From assembly GCA_009760855.2 (NCBI GenBank), contig WPIO01000063.1, forward strand, positions 2,257,501 through 2,321,500: a stretch of DNA of 64,000 nucleotides, in the 5' to 3' direction. The notes under the pieces are model-generated. The model saw nothing but the letters and a program-made list of their open reading frames with translations, was not told where the DNA came from and did no database searches. This DNA is from Cristatella mucedo (taxonomy: Eukaryota; Bryozoa; Phylactolaemata; Cristatellidae). The position numbers and the translations under genes are program-made. Below are positions 54,291-64,000 of this stretch, one piece after another; positions within the stretch are counted from its first letter, which is position 1; each line of letters opens with the position of its first letter.

Positions 54291-55147
54291 CCACGGTTGC
54301 GTCGTCAGAATCAAAAGCCGGAAGCCCGACGGATCAAACAATAAGGCACTTTGCACTGAGCCATAAGGCGCACGTACAGAGCAGCAATTATGTAATGACT
54401 CTGGAGTGAACCGCTTGAGTTTAAGATAAAGTGACTCCTGTAAAATGCACATTAGTAGATACACAGTCCTAGCACTCGAAGGCGTAAACCATCTACATGG
54501 CGCAGCTTTGTTGCAGATGCTCCTCATTGTCTTAACAAATCGTACTCCTTTTGTTGACTTCAAGAGTATCTACTCTGTAGTCCATTCTGACACCAACTGC
54601 CATTTGTTTTTCATCTCGGTGGCCAATATCACCCACCAGGGTAGTACCGACTCGGGCGGTTGTCGAATGGTGCCTAGTCTGGTTCTTATTGGCCACGAAA
54701 ACGGGAAGCCAAAACAGAGAGTAATGTATGGCCTCTTTAAGGACTGGCCCTCTATATATTAAAAGGCAAGATTGACGAAAATTCATATAGATACACCTAT
54801 GACAACATACATAATTTCTTTCGGAGCTTGGGACGTGTTTGGCCAGGACTACCCTTCGGTAGATGGCGACCAAAGATATTGGAGGTAACCAACACGTGAG
54901 CTATGAGTGGAGCTTAGAAGAACATGCTCGAACGTCTGCTTGTCGGGTATTGAATTGTCAAAACAAAGGGGAGATAACTGCCAGTATCGGATCTCATAAT
55001 ATGGATGCACTTCTACATTAGAAACCGTGCCGACTGTATGAATCACAAAATAAATTGTATATCGCAAGGCAGGCAGAACAAATTGTGCAGAGTAAAGCAG
55101 CAAATCGCCGTGGCAATATACTAGTGGCTGCCTGTAAGATGCTTCCC
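54291..55147. other. Unassigned sequence between two LINE-A copies
   Basis: No known domain. Open frames 54445-54762 (plus) and 54532-54873, 54849-55208 (minus) overlap one another and show no motif. Contains AAAGGGGAGATAACT at 54965-54979, like a motif common in mollusc repeats. Confidence 0.35.
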
Positions 55148-56590
55148 ATAATAATAATAATAATAATTCACTTGATAAAGCGCCCTCAGAGAATTTAATC
55201 TCTCTCAAGGCGCTTTACATTTACTGTAAAGTGAAATGCAATTGAATGGTAAGTAAAATCATGCTTGAAAAAACAAACGAAATGAATAATATTGTTAGGG
55301 GTGACATGCACAGGGTCAGCATGCACAGTGTCAGCACGCATAAGCACATCAAGGACGAATCACAGGGACCCACTAAATGCTGTGCTAAATAGGTGTTTTT
55401 AAGTTCCATTAAAATGTGGTCAGGTCAGGGGATGTTCTGACGCAGGTCGGGTGGGAGTTCCAGGCTTTGGGAGCATATGAACTAAATGCACGGTCTCCAA
55501 AGGATTTAAGGTTTGTATGAGGTATTTCCAGACTGTTGGATTCCGAAAAGCAGGTGGTACGATGCTTGGCCTGATGGGGTAGTATATCTGGCAGATAGGC
55601 TGGAGCCATAGAATGAAGGGACCTAAAAGTGAGCGACAAAACCTTGAAGTCAATCCGTTGCTTGACTGGTAGCCAGTGCAGGTCGGCGAGAAGTGGAGTA
55701 ATGTGGCAACTGCGACGCTCACGACAGACAAGCCTAGCTGCAGAGTTTTGCACCAGCTGCAATCGCCTGATCGCACATGCTGGTAGGCCAGTAAGCAGTG
55801 AGTTGCAGAAGTTGAGACGGGATGTCAAGAATGCATGGACCAACTTGGACGTGGTATCTTTATCTAAACAAGCCCGAATTTTAGCAATGTCATGAAGCTG
55901 AAAATAGGCAGATTTGACTGTGGAACTGATGTGGTCGTCTAACGAGAGGTCGCTTTGGAATATGACACCTAGATTTCGAGATGATTCAACTGGAGATATG
56001 CTGGCAGAGCCAATTTTGAGAGTCAGCCTTTCCAATCTCTGGAGCACACTGGGTTTGCCCATAACTAGTAAGTTAGTTTTATCATCGTTAAGTTTTAGAA
56101 AATTTGCTGCCATCCATGTGCGGATGTCATCAATGCATGCAGCTAGTGAGTATAGAGAATTCGAGGTGCTTGAAGGCTGGGAGGGATCAAAGCAAAGGTA
56201 CAACTGAGTGTCATCCGCATAGAAGTGAAAGCCTAGATTGTGCTTGGCAATCGCATCAGCAAGAGGGAGAGTATAAACCGTGAAAAGAACCGGACCTAGC
56301 ACTGAGCCCTGAGGTACCCCATATTTCAGAGGTACTTCAGATGATCTTTGTCCATTCACGTCGATACTCTGGAGTCTCCCACTGAGATAGGACCTTAACC
56401 GCTGCAGAGCAGTGCCAGTGATGCCCAGGCGAGATGAGAGGCGCTCTAGAAGAACTTTGTGATCGATGGTATCAAAAGCTGCCGAAAGATCAAGCAAAAC
56501 AAGCAGAGACACTCTACCCATGTCTGCATTCCTAAGTAGGTCGTTGTATACCCGAAGCAATGCTGACTCTGTTAGAGCATTAGTATTGAC
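55148..56590 (-). mobile_element. LINE-A, best copy (RT domain to 3' tail)
   Basis: 1.44-kb L2/CR1-type LINE, 5'-truncated just before the TESALLRV segment of the RT. It ends with 3' UTR, stem-loop (reversed AAGCGCCCTCAGAGAATTTA...CAAGGCGCTTTAC) and (ATT)n at 55148-55166. It has neither endonuclease nor ORF1. This copy is the reference for naming the others in the window. Confidence 0.93.
55409..56590 (-). CDS. LINE-A reverse transcriptase ORF, partial but nearly intact
   Basis: Part of the second ORF of an L2/CR1-clade non-LTR retrotransposon, which copies element RNA at nicked chromosomal DNA (target-primed reverse transcription). The readable frame extends to an ATG at 56713, but its first 40 or so residues are flanking DNA. 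In order: TESALLRVYNDLL; palm motif A VLLDLSAAFDTIDHKVLLER; motif B GVPQGSVLGPVLFTVYTLPL; motif C FHFYADDTQLYL with both catalytic aspartates; thumb with [15 protein letters not shown] and HITPLLADLHWLPVKQRIDF; and the C-terminal SYAPKAWNS region. The frame ends early at DLTTF, where an indel in the A run shifts the last 15 or so codons. It lacks the endonuclease, so it cannot transpose by itself. Its good preservation shows recent activity. Confidence 0.9.
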   Translation of the reverse strand, partial: VNTNALTESALLRVYNDLLRNADMGRVSLLVLLDLSAAFDTIDHKVLLERLSSRLGITGTALQRLRSYLSGRLQSIDVNGQRSSEVPLKYGVPQGSVLGPVLFTVYTLPLADAIAKHNLGFHFYADDTQLYLCFDPSQPSSTSNSLYSLAACIDDIRTWMAANFLKLNDDKTNLLVMGKPSVLQRLERLTLKIGSASISPVESSRNLGVIFQSDLSLDDHISSTVKSAYFQLHDIAKIRACLDKDTTSKLVHAFLTSRLNFCNSLLTGLPACAIRRLQLVQNSAARLVCRERRSCHITPLLADLHWLPVKQRIDFKVLSLTFRSLHSMAPAYLPDILPHQAKHRTTCFSESNSLEIPHTNLKSFGDRAFSSYAPKAWNSHPTCVRTSPDLTTF

Positions 56591-57119
56591 CTTCACGGCT
56601 ACGATTTGACGGCACAAGCTCATAGGCATACATTGACGCCAAAGGCAGGCCACTGACTGTTTGTCTGCCAAAAAGCTTACTAAACGTTTCTGCATATACA
56701 AAATTAAGAACAAAATGCTGGCATTTCCTTGAGCTGGACCATTTTATTTCCTATCAAGCCAATCGAAAATTGCTCGATGAAGTTTCACCAATTGGTGTCG
56801 TGTTGCCAAGACAGACTATATGAGAGAATCAGATCAGTGTCCCACGAAGAGCCAGCGGTTAGATTCACAAAATACGGCCATCCCATACATCCACCAGCAC
56901 AGCCGTTGTAGCACCACAACTTACAGCGTCAAACGTGGCCACATCTGCACTGTCAGGAGCAGCATTGCTCAGGCGACTGTCAGCAGTAGCCAAGCTGTTT
57001 CCTCCTACAACTCAGCCACCGGTTCCGGAGAAGGCAGTGTGCCACACATCCATCGTTATGCACACTCAAGTTTGAGAAATACAACCTGCACGTTCAGTGC
57101 AGTGAGGCCTGCCACACCG
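56591..57119. other. Unassigned sequence 3' of the NOPCHAP1-like gene
   Basis: Presumably contains the 3' UTR of the minus-strand gene. No poly-T run (minus-strand poly-A), target duplication or repeat recognised. Confidence 0.4.
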
Positions 57120-57791
57120 CTAAGTATCAGTCTCGCGAGAGAGCTCTTCGATGCACGGCGGCTTCTTGCGACAGTGCCTGGGCATCTTCAGGTTCTCGGA
57201 TGTGACCTCACACATATCGGCATCGACTAAAAAGTCAGTATTTTCGGCCAGCACTCCGCAGGCTGCTGCATCGGCGATATCGTCACAGCCGCCGGCATCT
57301 TTATCGTCACCGCAGTCGTCGTCGGAGCCGCTGTCGTCCTCATCTAGCACAAAGGCCAGCCTCATTTCCACGTACGGCTCGTGCAATTCCGTGGCAGCTG
57401 AGGCCGCAGCAGAATGGGCTCGATTGGTGGTGACCAGGTCGACAGCACGGCGCTCTTCCTCATCGGCGCTCTCCGCCTCGCTGCTTGCATCGGAATCCTC
57501 GGCGAAATCGACGAGGCTCCCAGGAGGCGGGGCACTCGGCAGCTGACTGTTGGCAGCTTGGATGGCAGGCATGAATCCTTTGAGCCGGTCGAGCAGTGAG
57601 CTCTGCGGTACTCGAAAAGTTTTGATCTCAGGCTTTACATCGCCTGAAGTGCCACGGCTCTTACTTATGAGAAAAGTACTCGGAACGCCATCACTCTGGT
57701 TGTTTAGGAAGAGAAGCTCCCTCGAAGACTGAGCTGCGCTGGTCTTTCTAGATGCTGCCTCTGCGTCCGCTCCGTCATCGCACGAAGCCAT
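57120..57791 (-). CDS. NOPCHAP1: NOPCHAP1-like (C12orf45, DUF4598) snoRNP assembly chaperone
   Basis: Uninterrupted 223-codon frame from ATG at 57791 (context GCAATGG, purine at -3 and G at +4). Three blocks fit the NOPCHAP1/DUF4598 family in order: SSLLDRLKGFMPAIQAAN at residues 64-81 (family: S-x-L-L-x-[RQ]-[LV]-x-x-F-[LM]-P-x-[MI]-x-x-A-N), YVEMRLAFVLDED at 140-152, and EVTSENLKMP at 195-204 (like the E-V-T-x-[DE]-N-[IL]-K-[LM]-P near the C-terminus of vertebrate proteins). Between them are acidic Ser/Glu/Asp-rich linkers (97-113, 150-165), also typical. The known protein bridges NOP58 to the R2TP complex during box C/D snoRNP assembly. As I recall, vertebrate genes have introns; this copy has none, so it is either an intron-poor ortholog or an intact retrocopy. 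No poly-A trace was found, which favours a normal gene. The overlapping plus-strand frames are shadows. Confidence 0.75.
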   Translation of the reverse strand: MASCDDGADAEAASRKTSAAQSSRELLFLNNQSDGVPSTFLISKSRGTSGDVKPEIKTFRVPQSSLLDRLKGFMPAIQAANSQLPSAPPPGSLVDFAEDSDASSEAESADEEERRAVDLVTTNRAHSAAASAATELHEPYVEMRLAFVLDEDDSGSDDDCGDDKDAGGCDDIADAAACGVLAENTDFLVDADMCEVTSENLKMPRHCRKKPPCIEELSRETDT

Positions 57792-58075
57792 TGCCTGGGC
57801 TGCTGGAAATGGCTCGACTGACTAAAGGAAAAGAATGCCATGCTAGCATTCAGCACGTGAGTGCAAGCATTTTTTGCCACATATTCGTAAGGGATATTGC
57901 CCAAGCAAGAAGTGTGCAGGCGATACACATATATGCAGTGAGATTGAAGGCCAGAACCAAAGTTTTCTAACGGCTTTTTGCAAGACGAAGGGAAAATGGC
58001 CATTAAAGGTGCACACTGCGACTGAGAACTGATTCTGAAGCCACAACCAAACTCAATCTGGAGATGGAATAGCTG
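57792..58075. promoter_or_regulatory. Upstream region of the NOPCHAP1-like gene
   Basis: The promoter should lie here by position. The sequence is not CpG-rich and no TATA box or other defined element was recognised. Confidence 0.35.
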
Positions 58076-58079
58076 AACT

Positions 58080-58235
58080 GACCCTAAGTAAAACTGTCGG
58101 CAAGAGCCTGATTACTAACAATTTGAGTCAGAAGAGTAGGCGGCACATTGCAAAGCCTGATTAGGAAGGATTTCTTATAGGTAGGCCGGGGTTAGAGGAC
58201 GACGGGATAGACGGAAAGAAAGTTTCAGGATCGTC
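58080..58235 (-). mobile_element. LINE-A-related fragment, very diverged
   Basis: TTGAGTCAGAAGAGTAGGCG, CAAAGCCTGATTAGGAAGGA and TAGGTAGGCCGGGG follow the order of the RT C-terminal region in minus sense (compare 53088-53150). Confidence 0.45.
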
Positions 58236-59364
58236 GTTTGAAGATGAGTGACAATACGAACGGCTCAAGTGAGCACAGCAGACAAGCAGACCGATAATGG
58301 CCACTGTCTAAAAAGCGCTTCTGTTATCTACAGTAAAGTGATAACTAGATACTGCAAGATAAACCACCAGTATATAGCAATTAAAACTAGGACCAAACAA
58401 ACCAGTTTGCTAAACAAGACCACCCTAAATTTGTCAGCTAGCCCTAGCAATCACTTACATCTACTACACTAGTAGCTGCAGTTTATTGGGATCAGCAGGC
58501 ACGAACATGCAGACCTATAACCGATGCTTTTCGACCCCCATGCTGGCTACACCAACTAAAGTCGATATCACTTGCGCCCATGCTGAATGAGGCTCGTGGA
58601 TGTAATGCAGTCGTGAGTAGGTCAAGGAACTAAAACCATACAACAGCCAGGTTAGCACCACTTATACACAGGATACCACGAAATGCAGCTGCTCATACTT
58701 TATTGGTCAGGCTTGACACACAACACAGGGCTTGGTACCAGGTATTGTCTAAGCTCAAGCAATATGTGCAGCTACAGAAGTTATTTTCTAAACTAGACTA
58801 GTAGCTAAATTAAGCCAAGCCCCTTATCATGGGAAGCTAGCCTCGTGACATTGATATAGTAGCATTAATCGATACTAGCCACACAAGGTTGAAATGCAAG
58901 ATTATATGACCACATCTTAGCCTTTCCCCTCACACCAAAGCCACTCTCACCCGAACGACTGCCACCCACTGACGACTTGCATTTGCATATAAAAGTTCAG
59001 TGCTGACCGGCCGAGCTTTGGAAGTAAAATGGCCAGATTTTGTCTGTTCAAGTGCAGGGTTAAACCAGAATGAACGAAAAAACAAACAATTTTTCGTTCC
59101 TACAGTTCAAGGACAGCCCACAGGGCTAAATTTTTGTAAATGTACTCGTACAATGATAAACCAGCGAGTGACCCGACAGAAGGTTTATCAAGCACAGATT
59201 TATGCGCACGAGCTACACACGCAAAGTTAGCTTGCAAGCATCAGCTCTTCGCTGTTGCTCCCTTTCTGCCTCACGGAGAGGCCGTGCGAACACGAGATCC
59301 CTGCAAGAAAGTGAATCACTAGAATGTCTAGGGGCATAGCATACCAGGTAAATGTGAAATTCTC
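58236..59364. other. Unassigned AT-rich sequence
   Basis: No gene or repeat recognised. Confidence 0.4.
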
Positions 59365-60010
59365 ACAACCATCGTGGCACTATGCTTAGACAAGCATGCG
59401 AAAGCAAGCTAGCACCATGATTAAGCCAGCATGCTAAAGCACACAAGAAAACCATCAGAGCTGCCACGTAGACAGGCCCCCCCTTGAGTAGACCACGCGA
59501 TGTATGGTGTTCAGGTGTGTACGCAAAGCTCCTGGGAACAAAGCAGACAATTTCACCGCAGACAAGGGAAAGCTGTCGGAACATATACGCCTCCAGCCGA
59601 GACTAATCTGATGCAAGGTCATTGCAGTTATTGTGACCTAGGCCACGAGTGAGTTCCACACGTTTGGTGCACACGAGAATTAGGTTCGATCGCCAAAGAT
59701 TTCAATACAGCCCGAGACAACTAGAAGCTGAGGAGCGGTTGGCTGAGAGAGCACACTAGCGAAGCAAGGAGGTCGGATATCGAGGCTAACGCTAGCTCGG
59801 GAGTGAATAACCTGTAAGCCGGACATAGGATCTTGAAGTCGATTCGATGCTTATATAGGGGGCCAGCAAAGCACATTGGCAACATTGACGACCGACGAGA
59901 AGAGCTGCTGAGTTTAGCACTTGACCACGATTAAGGGCACTAGCTGGGAGTCCTGAATCTAGACGATTTCAGCAATATAGTCCACCTCAGGACTGCTGGA
60001 CATAAATGAT
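59365..60010 (-). mobile_element. Old LINE-A-related copy
   Basis: 59375-59450 resembles the 3' UTR of the divergent copy at 14.4 kb (CTTAGACAAGCATGCGAAAG). 59640-60000 holds the RT C-terminal region in minus sense (GTGAGTTCCACACGTTTGGT, GATCTTGAAGTCGATTCGAT, CTGCTGAGTTTAGCAC). No frame survives. Confidence 0.65.
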
Positions 60011-60029
60011 GCCGCTAGCGACTCGTGAA

Positions 60030-60215
60030 ATAATAATAATAACAATAATTTGATAAAGTGCCACCAGAGAAGTCAACCTCTTTCTAGGCGCTTTACAATT
60101 TTGGTGCAAAGGAAGCACGATCGCATGGTAAGTGGTAGCACGCTCAAATAAATAACAAGAATAACATGGTTAGGGGTGCCGTGCACAGGGGGTCAGCATG
60201 CAAGCATGGTTAGTA
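60030..60215 (-). mobile_element. LINE-A 3' end
   Basis: AATAATAATAACAATAATTT, GATAAAGTGCCACCAGAGAA, TCTTTCTAGGCGCTTTACAA and reversed 3' UTR up to CAGCATGCAAGCATGGTTAG. Inserted beside the older copy. Confidence 0.85.
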
Positions 60216-61955
60216 GCAGGCTGCACCCTTATGAAACCGGCCAGGTGGTAACCAGGGTCTCTGGTATAAGCATCAAGCCACAAGCTATCAGGCTGCTCTC
60301 AACTAAGCATCAAGTATGCAGCTGCAAAGGCCCATTGCACACAAACCAGTTGACTATGAAAGCAGTACCAAATAAAACAATTCTCACACATAAAGTGAGC
60401 CTTAGGTAGGTAGGCAAGATTATTCCCGGATTCTTGCAGGTGTGTCAGTTCATACACTCCCCACAGTTAAGGCCAGACCTAAACAACAATAATAGAAACT
60501 AATGAGAATCGCTAGCAAAGAGTGTCATTACCTCACAAACTAAAAATGAATGACTTCACAAATGAGTCAAATCCAGCCAATCGGCTGCCAAATGTACAGA
60601 TATGGGATCTGGCAGGATCACAGTCGAAAAATGCCCAATAATCTTACAACAATCTTCTAAGAGTAACAAAGCTGGACAAGCTTATGGGTTGGTTAAGTCA
60701 GATGCCTGCTGCTGGCATTCACTGGTATAAAACCTCCAACTAAATCTGGATCTCCAACATCTACGGCCCGGTAAAAAAAACTCAGAAATAGGGCACAAGA
60801 CTCCTCGTATTTACCCTCAAAACTCAAATCTGACAACGGATCTGATGCACCAAACTTTAACAGACCACTTGGCCTGCTTGTATAAACCCAGTCGTGCATG
60901 CGTCCACTCTAACCGTCCGAGCTATAATATAGCGCCTCATGGTAATCGAATCTATAAAAACCGCTTAGAAATAACATTTTTCGAATAACGGCAGCTTCAC
61001 GGCACCCAAGCTTACATGGACCTACTTAATTGTATCCGACGTCGGGTGTCAAGCCGTGATATGTACAAAAGTGACTAAGTCATGGAGTGTTTGAGGCATC
61101 TCAGACGAAAGAATAAAAATAGTGATAAGTTATTGAACCACCTGAGCTAGGTTCAAGCATTCGTCTTAGGAAAAATCTGGCGCGCTGAAATGTCAGTACG
61201 TACGTTTTGACTGGCCAATATCGTCTAAACTGATCCATCTGAGGATATCCCAGAGAGTCGCTTTCCTGTCTGCATAGTATGAGCGACATGGAAAAGATTA
61301 TGAATACGTTGTTACATGCATAAATTATGATGGTATTCTCCATTCTCGCTAATTTGCTACCTGAAAAATATCTTTTGAAGCAAGTCAAAACATCTGGACA
61401 AAATCAGCAAGACAGATATAAGAGCATCGGTATTGATAACGCCGTATTTGTTCATAACTTAATATTCTGATTCTGCTGCTATGCACGTACTGAGGATTAA
61501 GGGGTTCGCGCTCGTGGTGGGCGAGCGAACCGCCATCGCGGACGACGCGGTGCACGAGAGCGAGCGTCGCCAGCGCTGTGCGCACTCATGACTACAGTAC
61601 AGGCATACACCGGGGAGCTAGAAAACACATGAAACCAGTAAGCAACTGATTCCACTCACAGCGTGAAATAAACAACAGTGCGACCACAGCATTTGCAGCA
61701 TTCCCCTAAACTCACGTGGTCCTAGATCCTCTTCCGGCTGTGAGCTGGCAATAGCGGGAGTAGGTGGGCCAGCTATTTAAGGCTCAACAATTTTAAGAGC
61801 TTTTTGATAGGTGAATTGTATCTTCATTATTTACAAAACTAACTCTAGCATTACGAATTTTAGCTTCTGAGAGAAACTGTGAGCTTTTCCATCTGGCCAC
61901 GTCAGAGCAGCATCAGGGCTTTCTTAAAGAACGGATGGACCCTCGGTCTCGGCCT
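60216..61955. other. Unassigned sequence
   Basis: No recognised repeat or gene. A minus-strand frame at 60693-60899 looks protein-like but matches nothing I know and lacks clear splice sites. Confidence 0.35.
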
Positions 61956-61959
61956 AGCA

Positions 61960-62118
61960 GTAACATGGTCGCACTTAACCACCCAGGTAATGGGATCTGT
62001 GTTCGGGAAACTATTCATTTGCCAATAAATGCGTGGGTGGTAACCGCTAAAGCTCTCCTGTACGTTAAGGCGGTTCTCTGGGGGCGCTATATAAATGAAT
62101 TATATAAATAAATTATAC
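61960..62118 (+). mobile_element. SINE with LINE-A-type tail and a different head
   Basis: Ends GTTAAGGCGGTTCTCTGGGG-GCGCTATATAAATGAATTAT, the SINE-A/LINE-A 3' end. The upstream part has GGGATCTGTGTTCGGGAAAC and does not match the SINE-A body. Either a decayed SINE-A or a second SINE family with the same tail. Confidence 0.5.
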
Positions 62119-62968
62119 TACTTATATACTGGTATATTCTGGTCTATGAGGCAGATCAGTCAGCCGACTTAATTTTATTGTATTGTGACGTAGTAGTAAA
62201 GCCGTAAGGTAAAATAGGAGTTAAAAGTGACAAGGAAAGTTCAAGTAAGCTATACATGATCCAGTGGGGCTTGCTTTGCATTTTTCATGGGTTTAGTGAT
62301 TATAATTTTGTGTTTGTCTAATTTTGGATTTATAAAGCACACGTCTTGTCGTAGCAAAGCGCCATTTACGCTATTATTAAAAGCCTGCAATCAAGTTGCC
62401 GTGCTAAACGCGCTCTTGTAATGAGGTTTGTAGCGCGACGGTGAGGTGGTGAATGCCTGTCTCGGTCATCTTGAGGCAGCTCGCCTGAGCTGCAACGTGT
62501 TGTTGGAGTCTAGAAGCCTGACGCACATATTCGGCTAGTAGTGCTTCCTCAGGTTTGCAACAGGAGCGCTCGAAGGTACCACAAGTACAAGGACGGAGAT
62601 AGATTGGACGAAAAGCGAGAATGGCTGCTCGGGCCTTCTGCTAGCGGGGTGGCGTAGGCGGTTGTGTGCGGTCGAGGTGTCCGACACTGATATTCACGAA
62701 TCCAGTCACAGTCACTAATCGCGCACACGAGAGCTCTAACAAACTTAATCCATCACGTAAAGTCACGCAGATACAACGTAATTTGCATGCTTTGCTATCA
62801 GCATATACATATTTATATATTAAAGCGAGAAAGTCTTCTTTCCGTCCGTTACGCGGCAAGATGGCGCGCTTCAGTCATGCGGCCATCGCGCGGCAAGATG
62901 GTACAGCGTTATCTTCCATGACGAATTACTATGACTCAGCGAAGCGAATCCTCAGGCAGTGAGGTGCT
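62119..62968. other. Unassigned sequence
   Basis: A direct repeat GCGCGGCAAGATGG-type (CGCGGCAAGATGGCGCGCTT at 62851 and CGCGGCAAGATGGTACAGCG at 62890) is the only pattern noticed. Confidence 0.4.
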
Positions 62969-63310
<342 letters not shown>

Positions 63311-63444
63311 AGTCGCTTTACGATAAGCAAATACTGTATTACATATATACACATGGGACGTATCTCTGCGTAATAGTCGTGTAGATGCACCTCAAACTGC
63401 TCGGTTCAAAACCATTTAACGGATAAAAAATCTGCTTAAATGTT

Positions 63445-63604
63445 AGGTCATAATTATTATAATATTATTAATAATAATTCACTTGACAAAGCACCTCCAG
63501 AAGTCTCAATCTCTTTCAAGGCACTTTACATTTACTGCAAAGAGAAACGCGATTGAATGTTGAGTGGAAATATCATATTTGATAAACAACATGAATAAAA
63601 ATAT
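63445..63604 (-). mobile_element. LINE-A 3' end, part 1
   Basis: Reversed (ATT)n, stem-loop (GACAAAGCACCTCCAGAAGT...TCAAGGCACTTTACATTTAC) and start of the 3' UTR, interrupted by SINE-A. Confidence 0.85.
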
Positions 63605-63756
63605 AATTAAAAAAATATAAATTCATTTGTATAGCGCCCAAAGATAACTTAGTTTCTATTAAGGTGCTTTACATATGCCTTGGGGCTCGAGCCCACGACC
63701 TCAGCCAGACACGGCCGGGGCAAGCGCCTTAACCACTGGACCAATCCAGCTCGGCA
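63605..63756 (-). mobile_element. SINE-A copy nested in LINE-A
   Basis: Reversed tail ATTCATTTGTATAGCGCCCA, box B GGGCTCGAGCCCACGACCTC and head AACCACTGGACCAATCCAGC-TCGG. LINE-A resumes at TAATATGGTTAGGGGTGACA. Confidence 0.88.
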
Positions 63757-64000
63757 TAATATGGTTAGGGGTGACATGCAGAGGATCAGCCTGCAAGTGT
63801 GGTTAGTGGCACTGTGCACCAGTGTTAGCACGCATAAGCACATCAAGGACGAATCACAGGGACCCACTAAATGCTGTCCTAAATAGGTGTGTTTTTAAGT
63901 TTCTTTTAAATGTGGTCAGGTCATGGGATGTTCTGACGCAGGTCAGGAGGGAGTTCCAGGCTTTGGGAGCATACGAACTAAATGCACGGTCTCCAAAGGA
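63757..64000 (-). mobile_element. LINE-A 3' UTR and ORF end, part 2 (runs off the window)
   Basis: Continues the LINE-A 3' UTR and the C-terminal ORF region (reversed SYAPKAWNSLP near 63945-63975) to the right edge. Confidence 0.88.

Noticed and set aside
57151-57546. 131-codon plus-strand Ser/Ala-rich frame
   Set aside because: Shadow of the NOPCHAP1-like coding sequence on the opposite strand.
60693-60899. Protein-like minus-strand frame of 68 codons
   Set aside because: Reads plausibly but matches no family I know and lacks good flanking splice sites; could be chance.

Overview
This is a repeat-rich piece of an animal nuclear genome. It shows spliced exons separated by long introns (3.5 kb and 14.8 kb), CpG-island-like GC-rich blocks in a sequence otherwise poorer in CpG, many LINE and tRNA-derived SINE copies, two hAT transposon remnants, a Tigger/pogo-like MITE and long microsatellites. 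Nothing is bacterial (no operons, no CRISPR). The species cannot be named from the sequence. The L2/CR1-type LINE is of a kind common in marine invertebrates and lower chordates.

Host genes. (1) A START-domain lipid-transfer gene of the STARD4/5/6 group runs on the minus strand. Exon 1 (20875-20976) lies in a CpG island, exon 2 is a 50-bp micro-exon (6057-6106) and exon 3 is 2441-2582. The splice phases (0, 2, 0) fit together and give 98 residues. The remaining 3' exons must lie left of position 1. (2) An open, intron-free 223-codon frame on the minus strand (57120-57791) looks like NOPCHAP1 (C12orf45), the box C/D snoRNP assembly chaperone. (3) A strong GC/CpG block at about 26.0-29.2 kb probably holds another promoter, but I could not assign a gene to it.

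Mobile DNA. I use local names. LINE-A is an L2/CR1-type element whose 3' end folds into a stem-loop (AGCGCC...GGCGCT) followed by (ATT)n. There are more than 20 copies, most 5'-truncated; the best (55148-56590, minus) keeps intact reverse-transcriptase motifs. SINE-A is a tRNA-headed SINE whose 3' end is nearly the same stem-loop as LINE-A, so it is very likely mobilised by LINE-A. SINE-B is a second tRNA-headed SINE with a different 3' end and no partner seen here. LINE-B is a different CR1/L2-like LINE with few copies. A hAT element (about 32500-34958) and a SINE-A copy are both nested inside one old LINE-A copy (31.2-37.1 kb). A second, unrelated hAT remnant is at 48.1-48.8 kb.

Layout: 1-21 kb, introns and exons of the STARD gene packed with LINE/SINE/MITE insertions; 20.4-29.2 kb, three GC-rich blocks broken by a 480-bp (TC)n tract and a LINE-A copy; 29.2-37.1 kb, nested LINE/hAT/SINE; 37-57 kb, dispersed LINE and SINE fragments with little recognisable unique sequence; 57.1-57.8 kb, the NOPCHAP1-like gene; 58-64 kb, AT-rich DNA with diverged LINE pieces, a (TA)n block and a nested SINE-A/LINE-A at the right edge.
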